Shown here piece by piece: positions 35,330 to 45,147 of a stretch of DNA of 64,000 nt (within the stretch, counting starts at the first letter, position 1; every line of letters begins with the position of its first letter). The position numbers were made by a program, and so were the translations under genes. The notes beneath the pieces are model-generated. The model was not told the DNA's origin. It did no database searches and saw nothing but the letters and a program-made list of their open reading frames with translations. The DNA comes from Microcaldota archaeon (GTDB lineage Archaea; Micrarchaeota; Micrarchaeia; Micrarchaeales; CABMGC01): positions 1 to 64,000 of the forward strand of contig JAGWHN010000003.1 in the NCBI GenBank assembly GCA_028866785.1, in the 5' to 3' direction.

Positions 35330-35343
35330 TATATTTATATATC
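35330..35343. promoter_or_regulatory. TATA-rich promoter of gatE
   Basis: TATATTTATATATC-type sequence lies about 40-50 bases before the gatE ATG, leaving room for a short leader that includes GTGAG near 35370. The hypothetical gene on the other strand starts just left of it. Confidence 0.5.
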
Positions 35344-35379
35344 TTGTAGGGGTTTGTTTAGTAGCTATTTTGTGAGCGC

Positions 35380-37212
35380 ATGCATGATGCTGATTACTAC
35401 CGCAAGCTTGGCTTCAAGTGCGGCCTTGAGATACACCAAAGGCTAGCCACGCGCCACAAGCTCTTTTGCTCATGCAACCCAAATCTCACGCAGGAGGTGG
35501 AGGTCGGGACTGTCGAGCGAGTCCAAAGGGCGGTTGCGGGGGAGATGGGGAAGGTGGACGTCTCGACCAGCTTTGAGAGCGCAAAGAAGCGAAGCTTCAT
35601 TTACAACTCCTTTAGGGAGGCGACCTGCCTGGTTGACATCGACGAGGAGCCGCCACATGAGCTAAATCGGGAGGCGCTTGAGACAGCGCTTCTTATTTCA
35701 TCCACATTCAATTCGGATGTCCCTGATGAGATTGAGGTAATGAGGAAGGGAGTGGTTGACGGAAGCGATCCAAGCGGCTTCCAAAGGACGATGCAGGTAG
35801 GGTTTGCCGGCCACCTTGAGGTAGGCAAGAAGAAAATCCCTATCCCCTCCATCTTCCTTGAGGAGGAGTCAAGCGGAATAGTCTCGCAGGACGAGAACAG
35901 CGTTGTGTACAACACCGACAGGCTCGGAATTCCTCTCATCGAGATCGACACGGACCCGGTCATTGCAACGCCGCAGGAGGTGAAGGAGGTTGCATTCAAG
36001 ATCGGAATGCTTCTTCGTCTGACCGGAAAAGTTCAGCGAGGTATCGGATCAATCAGGCAAGACGTGAACCTCTCAATTGCTCAAGGGACAAGGGTCGAGC
36101 TCAAGGGATTCCAAGAGCTTGACATAGTGGATGTCATAGTGGAGAATGAGGTTGAGAGGCAGCTTAATTTGCTTAGGATAAGGGAGGAGCTAAACAACAG
36201 GCATGCGGAGGTCTACGAGCCCATTGACCTCACGGAGATATTTGCAAACACCTCCTCAAAGATAATCAAGGAGAACACAAAGGACGGCGGAGTTGTGTTT
36301 GGGGTCAGGCTTGAGGGCTTTGATGAGATCATCGGCAGGGAGATAAATCCAAACAGGAGGCTTGGCAGCGAGATAAGCGACTACGCAAAGGTCGCAGGCA
36401 TAAAGGGAATAATCCACAGCGATGAGGAGATGCCGAAGTACTCAATCTCCGAAAGCGAAATCAGCCAGATTAAGGATAGGCTTGGGATGAAGGATAGGGA
36501 TGCGTTCATGCTAGTCAGCGGCCCAAGGTCCTCGGTCCAGACCTCGATTGAAAGGGCGATAATGCGGGCAAGGCTTGCGCTAAAGGAGATACCCAGCGAG
36601 ACTCGCGCAGTTGACTCCAAGAACCTGACCACCCGATTCATGAGGCCAATCCCTGGGGGCGCAAGGCTCTACCCGGAGACAGACTCCATGCCCGTCGAGC
36701 TCAACAGGCAGTCATTTGAGCTGCTAAAGAAGAGCATTCCAGATATTGAAAAAACAACAAAGCAGCTTGCAAAGCAGATCGGAAATATGCAGCTTGCGGA
36801 GCAGATGCTAAGATCGGCCCATCTTCCGCTTTACAAATCCATAATCAAGGAATCAAAGGCAGATCCGAAGTTTGTCGCTGCATTCCTCCTTGAGAAGATG
36901 AAGGACATGAAGAGGTCCGGTCTCGAAACCGAAAAGGTGCCAGACGAGGTCCTTGTGTATCTGTTCACGGGCTTTGCAAACGACAACATAACGAAGAACG
37001 CGATGGAAGAAGTCGTCAGGCAGCTTCCGAGAACCACAGGCGATGTGGATAAGATAATTGATGCAAAGAAGCTCGAGCGCATTTCCGGAAAGGCGCTAAA
37101 GAATCTCATCGATGGCTTTGACGAAAAGGACCGGGGAATGCTCCTCAAGAAAATAATGTCCCAATACAGGCTCAATATTGACGGCGAGGAGCTCAACTCA
37201 CTAATCAAGTGA
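35380..37212 (+). CDS. gatE: Glutamyl-tRNA(Gln) amidotransferase subunit E
   Basis: GatE is the kinase/amidase subunit that phosphorylates Glu on tRNA-Gln and uses the ammonia from GatD. The 610-residue length is standard. It begins YRKLGFKCGLEIHQRLATR, then shows the GatB-like catalytic cradle (SGFQRTMQVGFAG, IPLIEIDTDPVI, RQDVNLSIAQGTRVELKGF). A GAD-type insert domain is around 280-400. The C-terminal helical tail domain binds tRNA. Its 3' end overlaps the 3' end of the next gene by 12 bases on the opposite strand. Confidence 0.97.
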   Translation: MHDADYYRKLGFKCGLEIHQRLATRHKLFCSCNPNLTQEVEVGTVERVQRAVAGEMGKVDVSTSFESAKKRSFIYNSFREATCLVDIDEEPPHELNREALETALLISSTFNSDVPDEIEVMRKGVVDGSDPSGFQRTMQVGFAGHLEVGKKKIPIPSIFLEEESSGIVSQDENSVVYNTDRLGIPLIEIDTDPVIATPQEVKEVAFKIGMLLRLTGKVQRGIGSIRQDVNLSIAQGTRVELKGFQELDIVDVIVENEVERQLNLLRIREELNNRHAEVYEPIDLTEIFANTSSKIIKENTKDGGVVFGVRLEGFDEIIGREINPNRRLGSEISDYAKVAGIKGIIHSDEEMPKYSISESEISQIKDRLGMKDRDAFMLVSGPRSSVQTSIERAIMRARLALKEIPSETRAVDSKNLTTRFMRPIPGGARLYPETDSMPVELNRQSFELLKKSIPDIEKTTKQLAKQIGNMQLAEQMLRSAHLPLYKSIIKESKADPKFVAAFLLEKMKDMKRSGLETEKVPDEVLVYLFTGFANDNITKNAMEEVVRQLPRTTGDVDKIIDAKKLERISGKALKNLIDGFDEKDRGMLLKKIMSQYRLNIDGEELNSLIK

Positions 37213-37908
37213 TTCTTCCCTTATTTTCGCCAGGGTTTCCGTGTCATTTACCGTGTGGCGCTTTAGCTCCTTCCTGAGCCTTTTGTAATCGGGTGCAAGA
37301 GACTCGACGACCCTCCAGAATCTCTTTGAGTGGTTCATCTCGGTTAGATGCGCAACCTCGTGGCTAACCACGTAGTCAACTATCTCGATCGGCATCATTG
37401 AAAGGTATGCGTTAAACCTTATTTTCCTCTCCGAGGTGCAGTATCCCCATTTTTTCATCCTCCTGAACTTAGTCTCGATTACCTGCTTTCCGCTTTGCGC
37501 GAGCTTTGCGGTCATTATCGGGAACACGATTCCTTCTGTGAGGAGCTTTGAGAATTTGAGGAGCGCAATCATTCCCTTCTCCTTGTTTTGCGACTCGACA
37601 ATCACCTTGTTTTCAAGCCTTGTGACCCTCGAGTGCCCGTATTTATGAGCATACTCAATTTGATGGTAAACCCCGTTGATCAGGATTGCACCATCCTGCA
37701 GTAGATTCTTTGAGTCCTTTATCTCGGTATAATGCTTCACTATCCAGTTTAGGTGGTCCTTTAGCAGCCTATCGATATTCACAAGCGAGTATCTCGGTAT
37801 TGCAACAATCAGCTCCGAGTTGTGGAACCTGAGCGAGACGCTCTTTCTTCTCTCCCTAACAACTGAGTATGGGATCTCTCCAACTTCTGTGCTCAGCCTT
37901 TTTTCCAT
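37201..37908 (-). CDS. YgjP-type (DUF45) zinc metallopeptidase-like protein
   Basis: This 235-residue protein of the YgjP/DUF45 (M48-like) family shows the zinc motif HEVAH (in YVVSHEVAHLTEMNHSKRFW) with the third ligand region downstream. It also has the family's RFRRMKKWG-type block (TKFRRMKKWGYCTSERKIRF) and RRKSVSLRFHNSELIVAIP at the N-terminus. Biochemical role is uncertain: a protease fold, with a reported pyrophosphatase activity for the E. coli protein. The gene lies 2 bases upstream of nothing on its strand except infB, which precedes it with a 2-base gap, so the two are co-transcribed. Confidence 0.85.
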   Translation of the reverse strand: MEKRLSTEVGEIPYSVVRERRKSVSLRFHNSELIVAIPRYSLVNIDRLLKDHLNWIVKHYTEIKDSKNLLQDGAILINGVYHQIEYAHKYGHSRVTRLENKVIVESQNKEKGMIALLKFSKLLTEGIVFPIMTAKLAQSGKQVIETKFRRMKKWGYCTSERKIRFNAYLSMMPIEIVDYVVSHEVAHLTEMNHSKRFWRVVESLAPDYKRLRKELKRHTVNDTETLAKIREESLD

Positions 37909-37910
37909 CT

Positions 37911-39668
<1,758 letters not shown>

Positions 39669-39722
39669 TGCTATCACAAAATAAGAAAGCTATAAATATT
39701 CTTTAATCCAATTGGTTATTCA

Positions 39723-39732
39723 ATATATAAAA
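39723..39732 (+). promoter_or_regulatory. TATA box of ndk
   Basis: ATATATAAAA lies 15-24 bases before the ATG of ndk and about 60 bases from the divergent infB start. The short distance implies a leaderless or nearly leaderless mRNA. Confidence 0.5.
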
Positions 39733-39746
39733 TTCTTGGTATTTGG

Positions 39747-40145
39747 ATGGAAAGAACATTGTTTATAGTGAAGCCTGACGGAGTGGCAAGAAAGCTGGTC
39801 GGAGAGATAGTCTCAAGGTTCGAGAAGAGAGGATTTACGCTAATCCAGATGAAGCAGTTCACATTCTCAAAGGCGCAGGCGCAGGAGTTCTACTCCGTTC
39901 ACAAGGAGAGGCCATTTTACGGCGAGCTTGTGGACTTCATGAGCTCAGGGCCTGTTGTCGCTGCAATAATCGAGGGAACAAACGCAATCGCAACCACAAG
40001 ACTGATGGTCGGCGCGACAAAGTCGTTTGAGGCAGCGCCTGGAACAATAAGGGGAGACTTTGCGCTTGAGATCTCAAACAACATAATCCACGCCTCAGAC
40101 TCGCAGGAGAGCTTTGACAAGGAGTCGAAGGTAATATTCGGTTAA
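39747..40145 (+). CDS. ndk: Nucleoside diphosphate kinase
   Basis: Ndk moves the terminal phosphate between NTPs and NDPs through a phospho-histidine. The 132-residue sequence begins TLFIVKPDGVARKLVGEI, and holds VHKERPFYGELVDFM, GATKSFEAAPGTIRGDFA and the active-site histidine near residue 115 in NNIIHASDS. It is slightly shorter than most members, ending soon after the active site, which is seen in other archaea. Confidence 0.97.
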   Translation: MERTLFIVKPDGVARKLVGEIVSRFEKRGFTLIQMKQFTFSKAQAQEFYSVHKERPFYGELVDFMSSGPVVAAIIEGTNAIATTRLMVGATKSFEAAPGTIRGDFALEISNNIIHASDSQESFDKESKVIFG

Positions 40146-40209
40146 TTTTGGTTTTAAACGAAGTCGGGGATAGCCCTTTAAATGCCCCCTTCCATTTCTT
40201 CCTGTTTGT

Positions 40210-40653
40210 ATGGCACTAGCGCAACACCGTGGCACATTCGCCTCAACAATCGAAAGGCTTGGGCATGTGCGCCGCATTGTGGATGAGAGCGGCCCTATAA
40301 CATATGAGCAAATAGGGAAGATAGTCGGACGGACTCCTAGCAGCGTATCTAGCTATATCTGGAATTTGAGGCTTCAGGGGCATAGCTTCGAGGTCTGTTT
40401 CCTGCACCTAGGGGCGAATGGGGTTTACTCGATGAGCGACCTCTTCAAGCCCTCGCTCATTGCCCTTAACAACAACTCCTTCGTTTATGATTCTAAAAAT
40501 GTTCAGCACACGTATCGTTTTTTTGAGCTGATTGCCGATGGGCTGTTTGCCTCCTACACTAAGGAAAAGCGGGCATCCATCACCCACAGGTTCAAGAACA
40601 TGCTTCCGCACGATGTGAACCTACTGGTATCAGAAAAGCTAAAGAGGCTCTAA
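40210..40653 (+). CDS. Winged-helix-like DNA-binding protein, unknown function
   Basis: This 147-residue basic protein has an N-terminal helix-turn-helix: GPITYEQIGKIVGRTPSSVSS holds the two helices and is followed by YIWNLRLQG. The C-terminal half is helical with no recognised domain. It may be a transcription factor. A TATA-like CTTTAAATG about 27 nt before the ATG suggests a leaderless mRNA. It converges on the MIP18 gene with 2 bases between the stops. Confidence 0.65.
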   Translation: MALAQHRGTFASTIERLGHVRRIVDESGPITYEQIGKIVGRTPSSVSSYIWNLRLQGHSFEVCFLHLGANGVYSMSDLFKPSLIALNNNSFVYDSKNVQHTYRFFELIADGLFASYTKEKRASITHRFKNMLPHDVNLLVSEKLKRL

Positions 40654-40655
40654 GC

Positions 40656-40958
40656 CTACATCCCCATCATTGTGTGCTTGATGTTTGGCGTGATCATGTC
40701 AGGGTTCCACATCGGCTCCCATTCAAGCTCGAGCTTTATCTCTCCATGTCCCTCTATCTCCTCAAGCCTCAGCTCCGCATCCGCCATTATTATGCTTGTG
40801 ACCGGGCACATCGGGCTTGTCATTGTGAGCTTCACTGTGATGTTGCTGCTCTTGTCCACCTTGATGTCGTGGATCAGCCCCAGGTCCACTATGTTTATGC
40901 CAAGCTCGGGGTCTAGGCATTTCTTCAGGACAGCCTCTACATCCTTCACGCTTACCAT
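40656..40958 (-). CDS. MIP18/PaaD-family (DUF59) Fe-S assembly protein
   Basis: This 100-residue protein matches the MIP18/PaaD/SufT family, which helps place Fe-S clusters into target proteins. The core is KKCLDPELGINIVDLGLIHD and the reactive cysteine region TSPMCPVTS, with EWEPMWNPDMI near the end. ATG at 40958 fits the family start; a longer TTG form adds five residues. It is next to the large beta-helix gene but functionally belongs with the suf genes of this window. Confidence 0.93.
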   Translation of the reverse strand: MVSVKDVEAVLKKCLDPELGINIVDLGLIHDIKVDKSSNITVKLTMTSPMCPVTSIIMADAELRLEEIEGHGEIKLELEWEPMWNPDMITPNIKHTMMGM

Positions 40959-40989
40959 GCAAGTTCCTCTCAATCAAAATCTAAAAGGC

Positions 40990-43938
40990 TTAGGCAACAA
41001 GGCACTTTTGGGAGACGGACATCCAGCTGCACGCGCTGTTGGAGGAGCAGGCGTTGTTTCCCATGTCCCTGTTGAGGCTTGTCGAGTTCTGCGAGAATTT
41101 CACGCAAGATATTCCGGATGCGATTCCCGAGAAGAAGTTGTTTTGGAAGAGGTCTATCGTTGAGTTTAGCAGAAGCGCGCCTATTCCGCCATTCGTCGCG
41201 CTGTTGTTCGTGACGGTGTGGCCCGTCCCCTTCACAAAGGTGAAGCCGTTGTCCGCATTTATCGCGATGTTGTTTAGGATCATTCCCTGTATGCTGTTTG
41301 AGAAGAAGTATCCGTTCGTCGCGTTAAGCACCTTGTTGTTCCTGATTATAGGGTATGCGTTGTTCAGCACCGCAATCGAGGTGTTTGCGGTGGATGCGAT
41401 GGTGTTATTCTCTATTATCGTCCTGTATCCGCTTGTCCTGACAGCATTGGTGAATCCCTTCAGGTAGCAGTTCTCAAGGACAACGTCAGTCGAGTTGATC
41501 ACGTTGAGGAAGATTCCTCCATTGGATGCAAGGATTGTGTGGTGGTAGCAGTTTATGGTCGTCTCGTTGCCGCTTGATCCCCTGTTCCCGTTCTGCCCTG
41601 GTGAGTTGTAGACGCTAAAGCAGGTCCCACCGAATCCGTATACGTAGTCGGTGTCAAAGTTCACGTTTGTCCCCTGGTTTATTGCAAGGCATGTCTGTGC
41701 GAGGACCGCAAGCGGATTCACCAGAACAAGCCACCTGCAGCCGGTTTTGTTTACCCCGAAGTTGACTCCCTGGCTTTGCGCATATATTCCCGAGCTCGAG
41801 TTCGTGCACGCCCAGTCCGCCTGGCCGTTTGTGAATGCGGAGTTGTTGAATACGCTGTTTCCCGAAGAGTTGACGAACGAGAGTCCCCATCCTGTGTTGT
41901 GGGTGGCGTTGTTGAACGACACTATATCGCGTGTCGAGTTTGTAAGTGTGAATCCCTCCGTGGAGTTTATTCCTGCGCTTCCAAATGCTGTGTTCGCATA
42001 TATCGTCGAATTAGTCACATTAGTGAAGACATAGCCTGAAGATCCGCTTGCCCCTGACACGTAGTTGTTCTGCACGATCGCGGTGCTAACGTTTCTCAGC
42101 AAGATCCCCGTCATGACCGTGCCCATCACGCTATTTTGTATGGTGAGCCCGCTCGCATTGGCCGCAAGTATTCCGTACTGGTACCTGTGCACCTTGCAAC
42201 TGCTTATCACAACGTTCTTGACGTTTGACCTGACAAATATTGCGCTGCCCTGCAGGCTTCCTGTTATATCATACCCGTTGCAGTTCACATTCACATCCGA
42301 TGCCTGTATGTTGAGGCACTTGTCCGTTCCGATGATGTTTCCGCTTAGGCTGTAGTTCCCTGCCTGCGTTATCGTGAAGCAGGTGTTTATCGGGAAGAGC
42401 CCTATTGGCGGCTTCTGCTTTATTGGGCAGCTTGTCGCCCATGCGCAGTCTGTGCTGCCGCAGTTGACGTTCTGGAACTGGTTTTGGGTGCTGTTGTATG
42501 TGTTTGCGCTGCAGAAGACGTCCGTCTTTGAATTTGAGAAGAGGTTTCCGCTGCTGAGCGAGACTCCCGTTGCGCTGTCTATGAACGTTCCGTATGTGTT
42601 GTTGTTCGCGTTGAACTTTCCAATGCTGAGAGCGCCTGTCGCATTGACGTAGAATCCATATGTGTTGTGGCTGGCTATCGTGTTCGTCACTGTCGCTATT
42701 GTCCCGTTTGTGAGCTTTATCCCAAAGACGCTTCCGTTCACGCTGACATTCATTATGTTGAGATTGAAGTTCGAATCGGCGGAGATCCCAGCAACGCTTT
42801 CATTCTCAAATATGCAGTTCCTGATTGTGGTATTGAACTGCCCGGATGCATCAACCCCATAAGGCGCGTTTATTATCCTGTGGTAGTTGCAGTTTAGCGT
42901 GACGTCGGGAGCGAGTATGGTTATGCATGCCTGCGTGTTTGAGAGGGGATTGGATACGTTCAGGTAGCTCTCCATATTGAGGTCGCCCGAGAGGGTGTAG
43001 ACTCCGCCCGCATTTATCCCTCCGCAGCTGCTTATCGTTGGTGCGCTGAGGGTGAATGACGATACCTGCGATGGCAGGTTGGATGAGCTGCACTGCGCGA
43101 AGTTGCAGTAGCTGTTTGTCGCGCAGCTTGATTGTCCCCCGAAGAGGTTTGAGTGCCTAAAGCTTGTGTTCAGGAATGGGCAAAATACGTCGACAGGGTT
43201 TTTTGTGAAGACGTTCCTTTGATATGTATTGTTGGTTGAGTTTGAGACCAGCCCGTAGTGTGCGTTATTGATTATGACCTCCCCTATTACCCTGTTGTTC
43301 CCTCCCCTGAACAGGTTTATTCCCCCGCCAAGGCCGGATATTCCCGTTATTGTGTTGTTTAGCACAATGTTGTTTGTCGATGTATTCAGGAAAATTCCCG
43401 ACATTGCCATCTTTGTCACATTGTTCAGCTCAAGCCTTGAGCCCGTGGTTCGGTTGAGGTATATCCCATACGAGAATGAGGAGAGCGCAAAACCGTCGAC
43501 CGTCACGTTGATGTACTGCCCCACATAAATCCCGTAGGTGTAAGGGGCAACCCCGACAAACGGCCCGGTTCCCGTTATCCTGTTTTGGTTCCCGATCAGA
43601 TGCACGTTGTCGCTCATCACGTTTATGCATTTACCGCTGCTTATGGAGACGTTAATGTTGCCGCTTAAGTAGTATGATCCCGGCTGCGTCACGTTCGTGC
43701 AGCCCGTTATCTGCATCGCGCCTGCCGCTATCGTTGTCACTACTGTGCTTGTGCCAGGACTCGTGCCCTGATTTCCATTGAGAAACGAGATTATGCCCAC
43801 GACAACCGCCAAGACGACTATAGCCGCCAGAACCTTACCTAGCGTGCTTATGGTCATCTGCGTCCTTACCTTCTTAACCGCCTGCTGGTTGTCCCCATTT
43901 TGTTCCGGCATTTGGGACTGGGCCATTTCTCCTTCCAT
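40990..43938 (-). CDS. Large beta-helix (NosD/PbH1-type) surface protein, four modules
   Basis: This 982-residue protein has a cytoplasmic basic head, one transmembrane helix (about 31-53), and a long extracytoplasmic part made of right-handed parallel beta-helix repeats. Four modules begin near residues 80, 305, 520 and 745 with a variant of C-x-T-I-x-x-x-G-x-YSLSGNI followed by DVNLNCNG-like strands. Each closes with a short cysteine-rich segment, for example DVFCPFLN and CSSNSACSW. Asn-x-Ser/Thr sequons are very dense. Family members bind or cleave carbohydrate or act structurally; no catalytic residues are evident. ATGs at 43938 and 43926 are both possible. Confidence 0.85.
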   Translation of the reverse strand: MEGEMAQSQMPEQNGDNQQAVKKVRTQMTISTLGKVLAAIVVLAVVVGIISFLNGNQGTSPGTSTVVTTIAAGAMQITGCTNVTQPGSYYLSGNINVSISSGKCINVMSDNVHLIGNQNRITGTGPFVGVAPYTYGIYVGQYINVTVDGFALSSFSYGIYLNRTTGSRLELNNVTKMAMSGIFLNTSTNNIVLNNTITGISGLGGGINLFRGGNNRVIGEVIINNAHYGLVSNSTNNTYQRNVFTKNPVDVFCPFLNTSFRHSNLFGGQSSCATNSYCNFAQCSSSNLPSQVSSFTLSAPTISSCGGINAGGVYTLSGDLNMESYLNVSNPLSNTQACITILAPDVTLNCNYHRIINAPYGVDASGQFNTTIRNCIFENESVAGISADSNFNLNIMNVSVNGSVFGIKLTNGTIATVTNTIASHNTYGFYVNATGALSIGKFNANNNTYGTFIDSATGVSLSSGNLFSNSKTDVFCSANTYNSTQNQFQNVNCGSTDCAWATSCPIKQKPPIGLFPINTCFTITQAGNYSLSGNIIGTDKCLNIQASDVNVNCNGYDITGSLQGSAIFVRSNVKNVVISSCKVHRYQYGILAANASGLTIQNSVMGTVMTGILLRNVSTAIVQNNYVSGASGSSGYVFTNVTNSTIYANTAFGSAGINSTEGFTLTNSTRDIVSFNNATHNTGWGLSFVNSSGNSVFNNSAFTNGQADWACTNSSSGIYAQSQGVNFGVNKTGCRWLVLVNPLAVLAQTCLAINQGTNVNFDTDYVYGFGGTCFSVYNSPGQNGNRGSSGNETTINCYHHTILASNGGIFLNVINSTDVVLENCYLKGFTNAVRTSGYRTIIENNTIASTANTSIAVLNNAYPIIRNNKVLNATNGYFFSNSIQGMILNNIAINADNGFTFVKGTGHTVTNNSATNGGIGALLLNSTIDLFQNNFFSGIASGISCVKFSQNSTSLNRDMGNNACSSNSACSWMSVSQKCLVA

Positions 43939-44003
43939 AAATCATCAACAAAGTAGAGTCTTTTATAATAATTCGTCTACTTATTTATACCTAAGCTTAG
44001 TGC

Positions 44004-44076
44004 GCCTCGGTAACTCAGCCTGGCAGAGTGCTTGTTTCGTAAACAAGAAGTCGAGGGTTCAAATCCCTTTCGAGGC
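44004..44076 (+). tRNA. tRNA-Thr (anticodon CGT)
   Basis: A 73-nt cloverleaf is complete. The acceptor is GCCTCGG/TCGAGGC with one G-U pair at the base, the D stem ACTC/GAGT is perfect, and the anticodon stem CTTGT/ACAAG is perfect with loop TTCGTAA (anticodon CGT). The variable loop has five bases, and the T arm is GAGGG/CCCTT with loop TTCAAAT. The discriminator is T, as in some archaeal tRNA-Thr. CCA is not encoded and there is no intron. TTATTTATA lies about 20 nt upstream as promoter. Confidence 0.94.
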
Positions 44077-44105
44077 TATTTCTTTTTCAAAATAGGCTAG
44101 CTGTT

Positions 44106-44133
44106 GCGCAATCCTTTTAAGCTTTGATTGCGC
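44106..44133. promoter_or_regulatory. Inverted repeat spanning a promoter (operator candidate)
   Basis: GCGCAATC (44106-44113) and GATTGCGC (44126-44133) are perfect inverted arms separated by 12 bases that contain the TATA-like TTTTAAG. The repeat ends 10 bases before the ATG of the next gene, so a bound protein would block transcription. Confidence 0.55.
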
Positions 44134-44143
44134 CAAACAACCC

Positions 44144-44632
44144 ATGGGATTGGATCTTCTCTGGGAGATACAAAACAGGCTCCGCTACCTCTTCTTTTGG
44201 CTGGAGGTGCGAAAGGACGTGCCGAAGCTCTGGTTCAAGGGGAACTACAGCCCGATAAAGCTTGCACGTTTTTCCATGGTGCTTCTTGCCCTTCTAAATT
44301 TCTCGGCGGTGGCCCTCGGCTCGCCAAACTGGAACGCCGCAAGCGTCTATGCGCTCTGGCTCGGGTTCGCATCGGCCATCTACATAATCGTCGCCATAGT
44401 CTACCTGCTTGGCTTTAGGATGTGGTACGGGCTCTCCTCCGGCTTCCTTGTGATCAGCGCAATAATAAATTACATGTTCGACAGCTCGGGCGGACCTGAT
44501 GCGCTGAGCGCCACCGGGGTCACATTCAACAACCTGATCGCGCTTAGCTGGCTCTACCTTGTACTGATGGGGCTGATACTGATGAGGTACGACAAGGGGT
44601 CGAAGCTCAATTCAGTGCTTCAGGAGAGCTAA
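44144..44632 (+). CDS. Four-helix membrane protein, unknown function
   Basis: This 162-residue protein has an amphipathic head of about 40 residues and four transmembrane helices (about 42-60, 70-92, 95-110 and 128-150). It ends in a basic tail. No family or motif is recognised. It is preceded by the inverted repeat at 44106-44133, so expression is probably controlled, and it is likely monocistronic with tRNA-Thr upstream on the same strand. Confidence 0.7.
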   Translation: MGLDLLWEIQNRLRYLFFWLEVRKDVPKLWFKGNYSPIKLARFSMVLLALLNFSAVALGSPNWNAASVYALWLGFASAIYIIVAIVYLLGFRMWYGLSSGFLVISAIINYMFDSSGGPDALSATGVTFNNLIALSWLYLVLMGLILMRYDKGSKLNSVLQES

Positions 44633-44711
44633 CTGCGCCTTTGCAGGTTTTGGGATGGGGCTGCGCTGGGCATTGGGAATAAATTAATAATCTATTCTGC
44701 CAAATTATCTC

Positions 44712-45131
44712 ATGGACAAAAACGCCCAGCACGCATCAGATGAGATAAAGCGGGTATACCATCTTGTTTTAGAGCTTCACAACAAGGTCGCCGATTGCCT
44801 AAACCATCTTGCGGTCGAGAAGGAGAGCCTCGAGGATATGGTGGACGCGCTCAATAGGGTCAAGAAGATGAGTGCAGAGATGGAGCTTTCACTGTCCCAT
44901 CTAAAAATGCAAAGCGGAGGGGACGAGGCATCTCTCTCCCAGCTTAGGCAGTTCAGGCAATCCGAGCAAAAGCTCGAGCTGCTGCTTGCGGATTATTCGG
45001 CAAGAAACAAGCTCGTATTCTCATATGCAGGCGAGTTTGCGCAGTCATGGAACCAGATTGAGGAGCAGCTTGGGCTGCTGATCGAAAAGCTAAAGTCAAA
45101 TCCTGAGAATCCGCCTCCTTACATAAGGTAG
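44712..45131 (+). CDS. Coiled-coil protein, unknown function
   Basis: This 139-residue all-helical soluble protein has heptad-like leucines between about residues 15 and 120 (for example EKESLEDMVDALNRVKK). It has no cysteine pair or enzymatic motif. A TATA-like AATAAATTAATAATC precedes the ATG by about 25 nt. It ends 16 bases before the permease gene and may form an operon with it. I do not recognise the family. Confidence 0.65.
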   Translation: MDKNAQHASDEIKRVYHLVLELHNKVADCLNHLAVEKESLEDMVDALNRVKKMSAEMELSLSHLKMQSGGDEASLSQLRQFRQSEQKLELLLADYSARNKLVFSYAGEFAQSWNQIEEQLGLLIEKLKSNPENPPPYIR

Positions 45132-45147
45132 GCAAAGGGCGCTTTAA

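Noticed and set aside
40672..43090. Plus-strand ORFs opposite the beta-helix gene
   Set aside because: They overlap a well supported minus-strand gene and show no family features.
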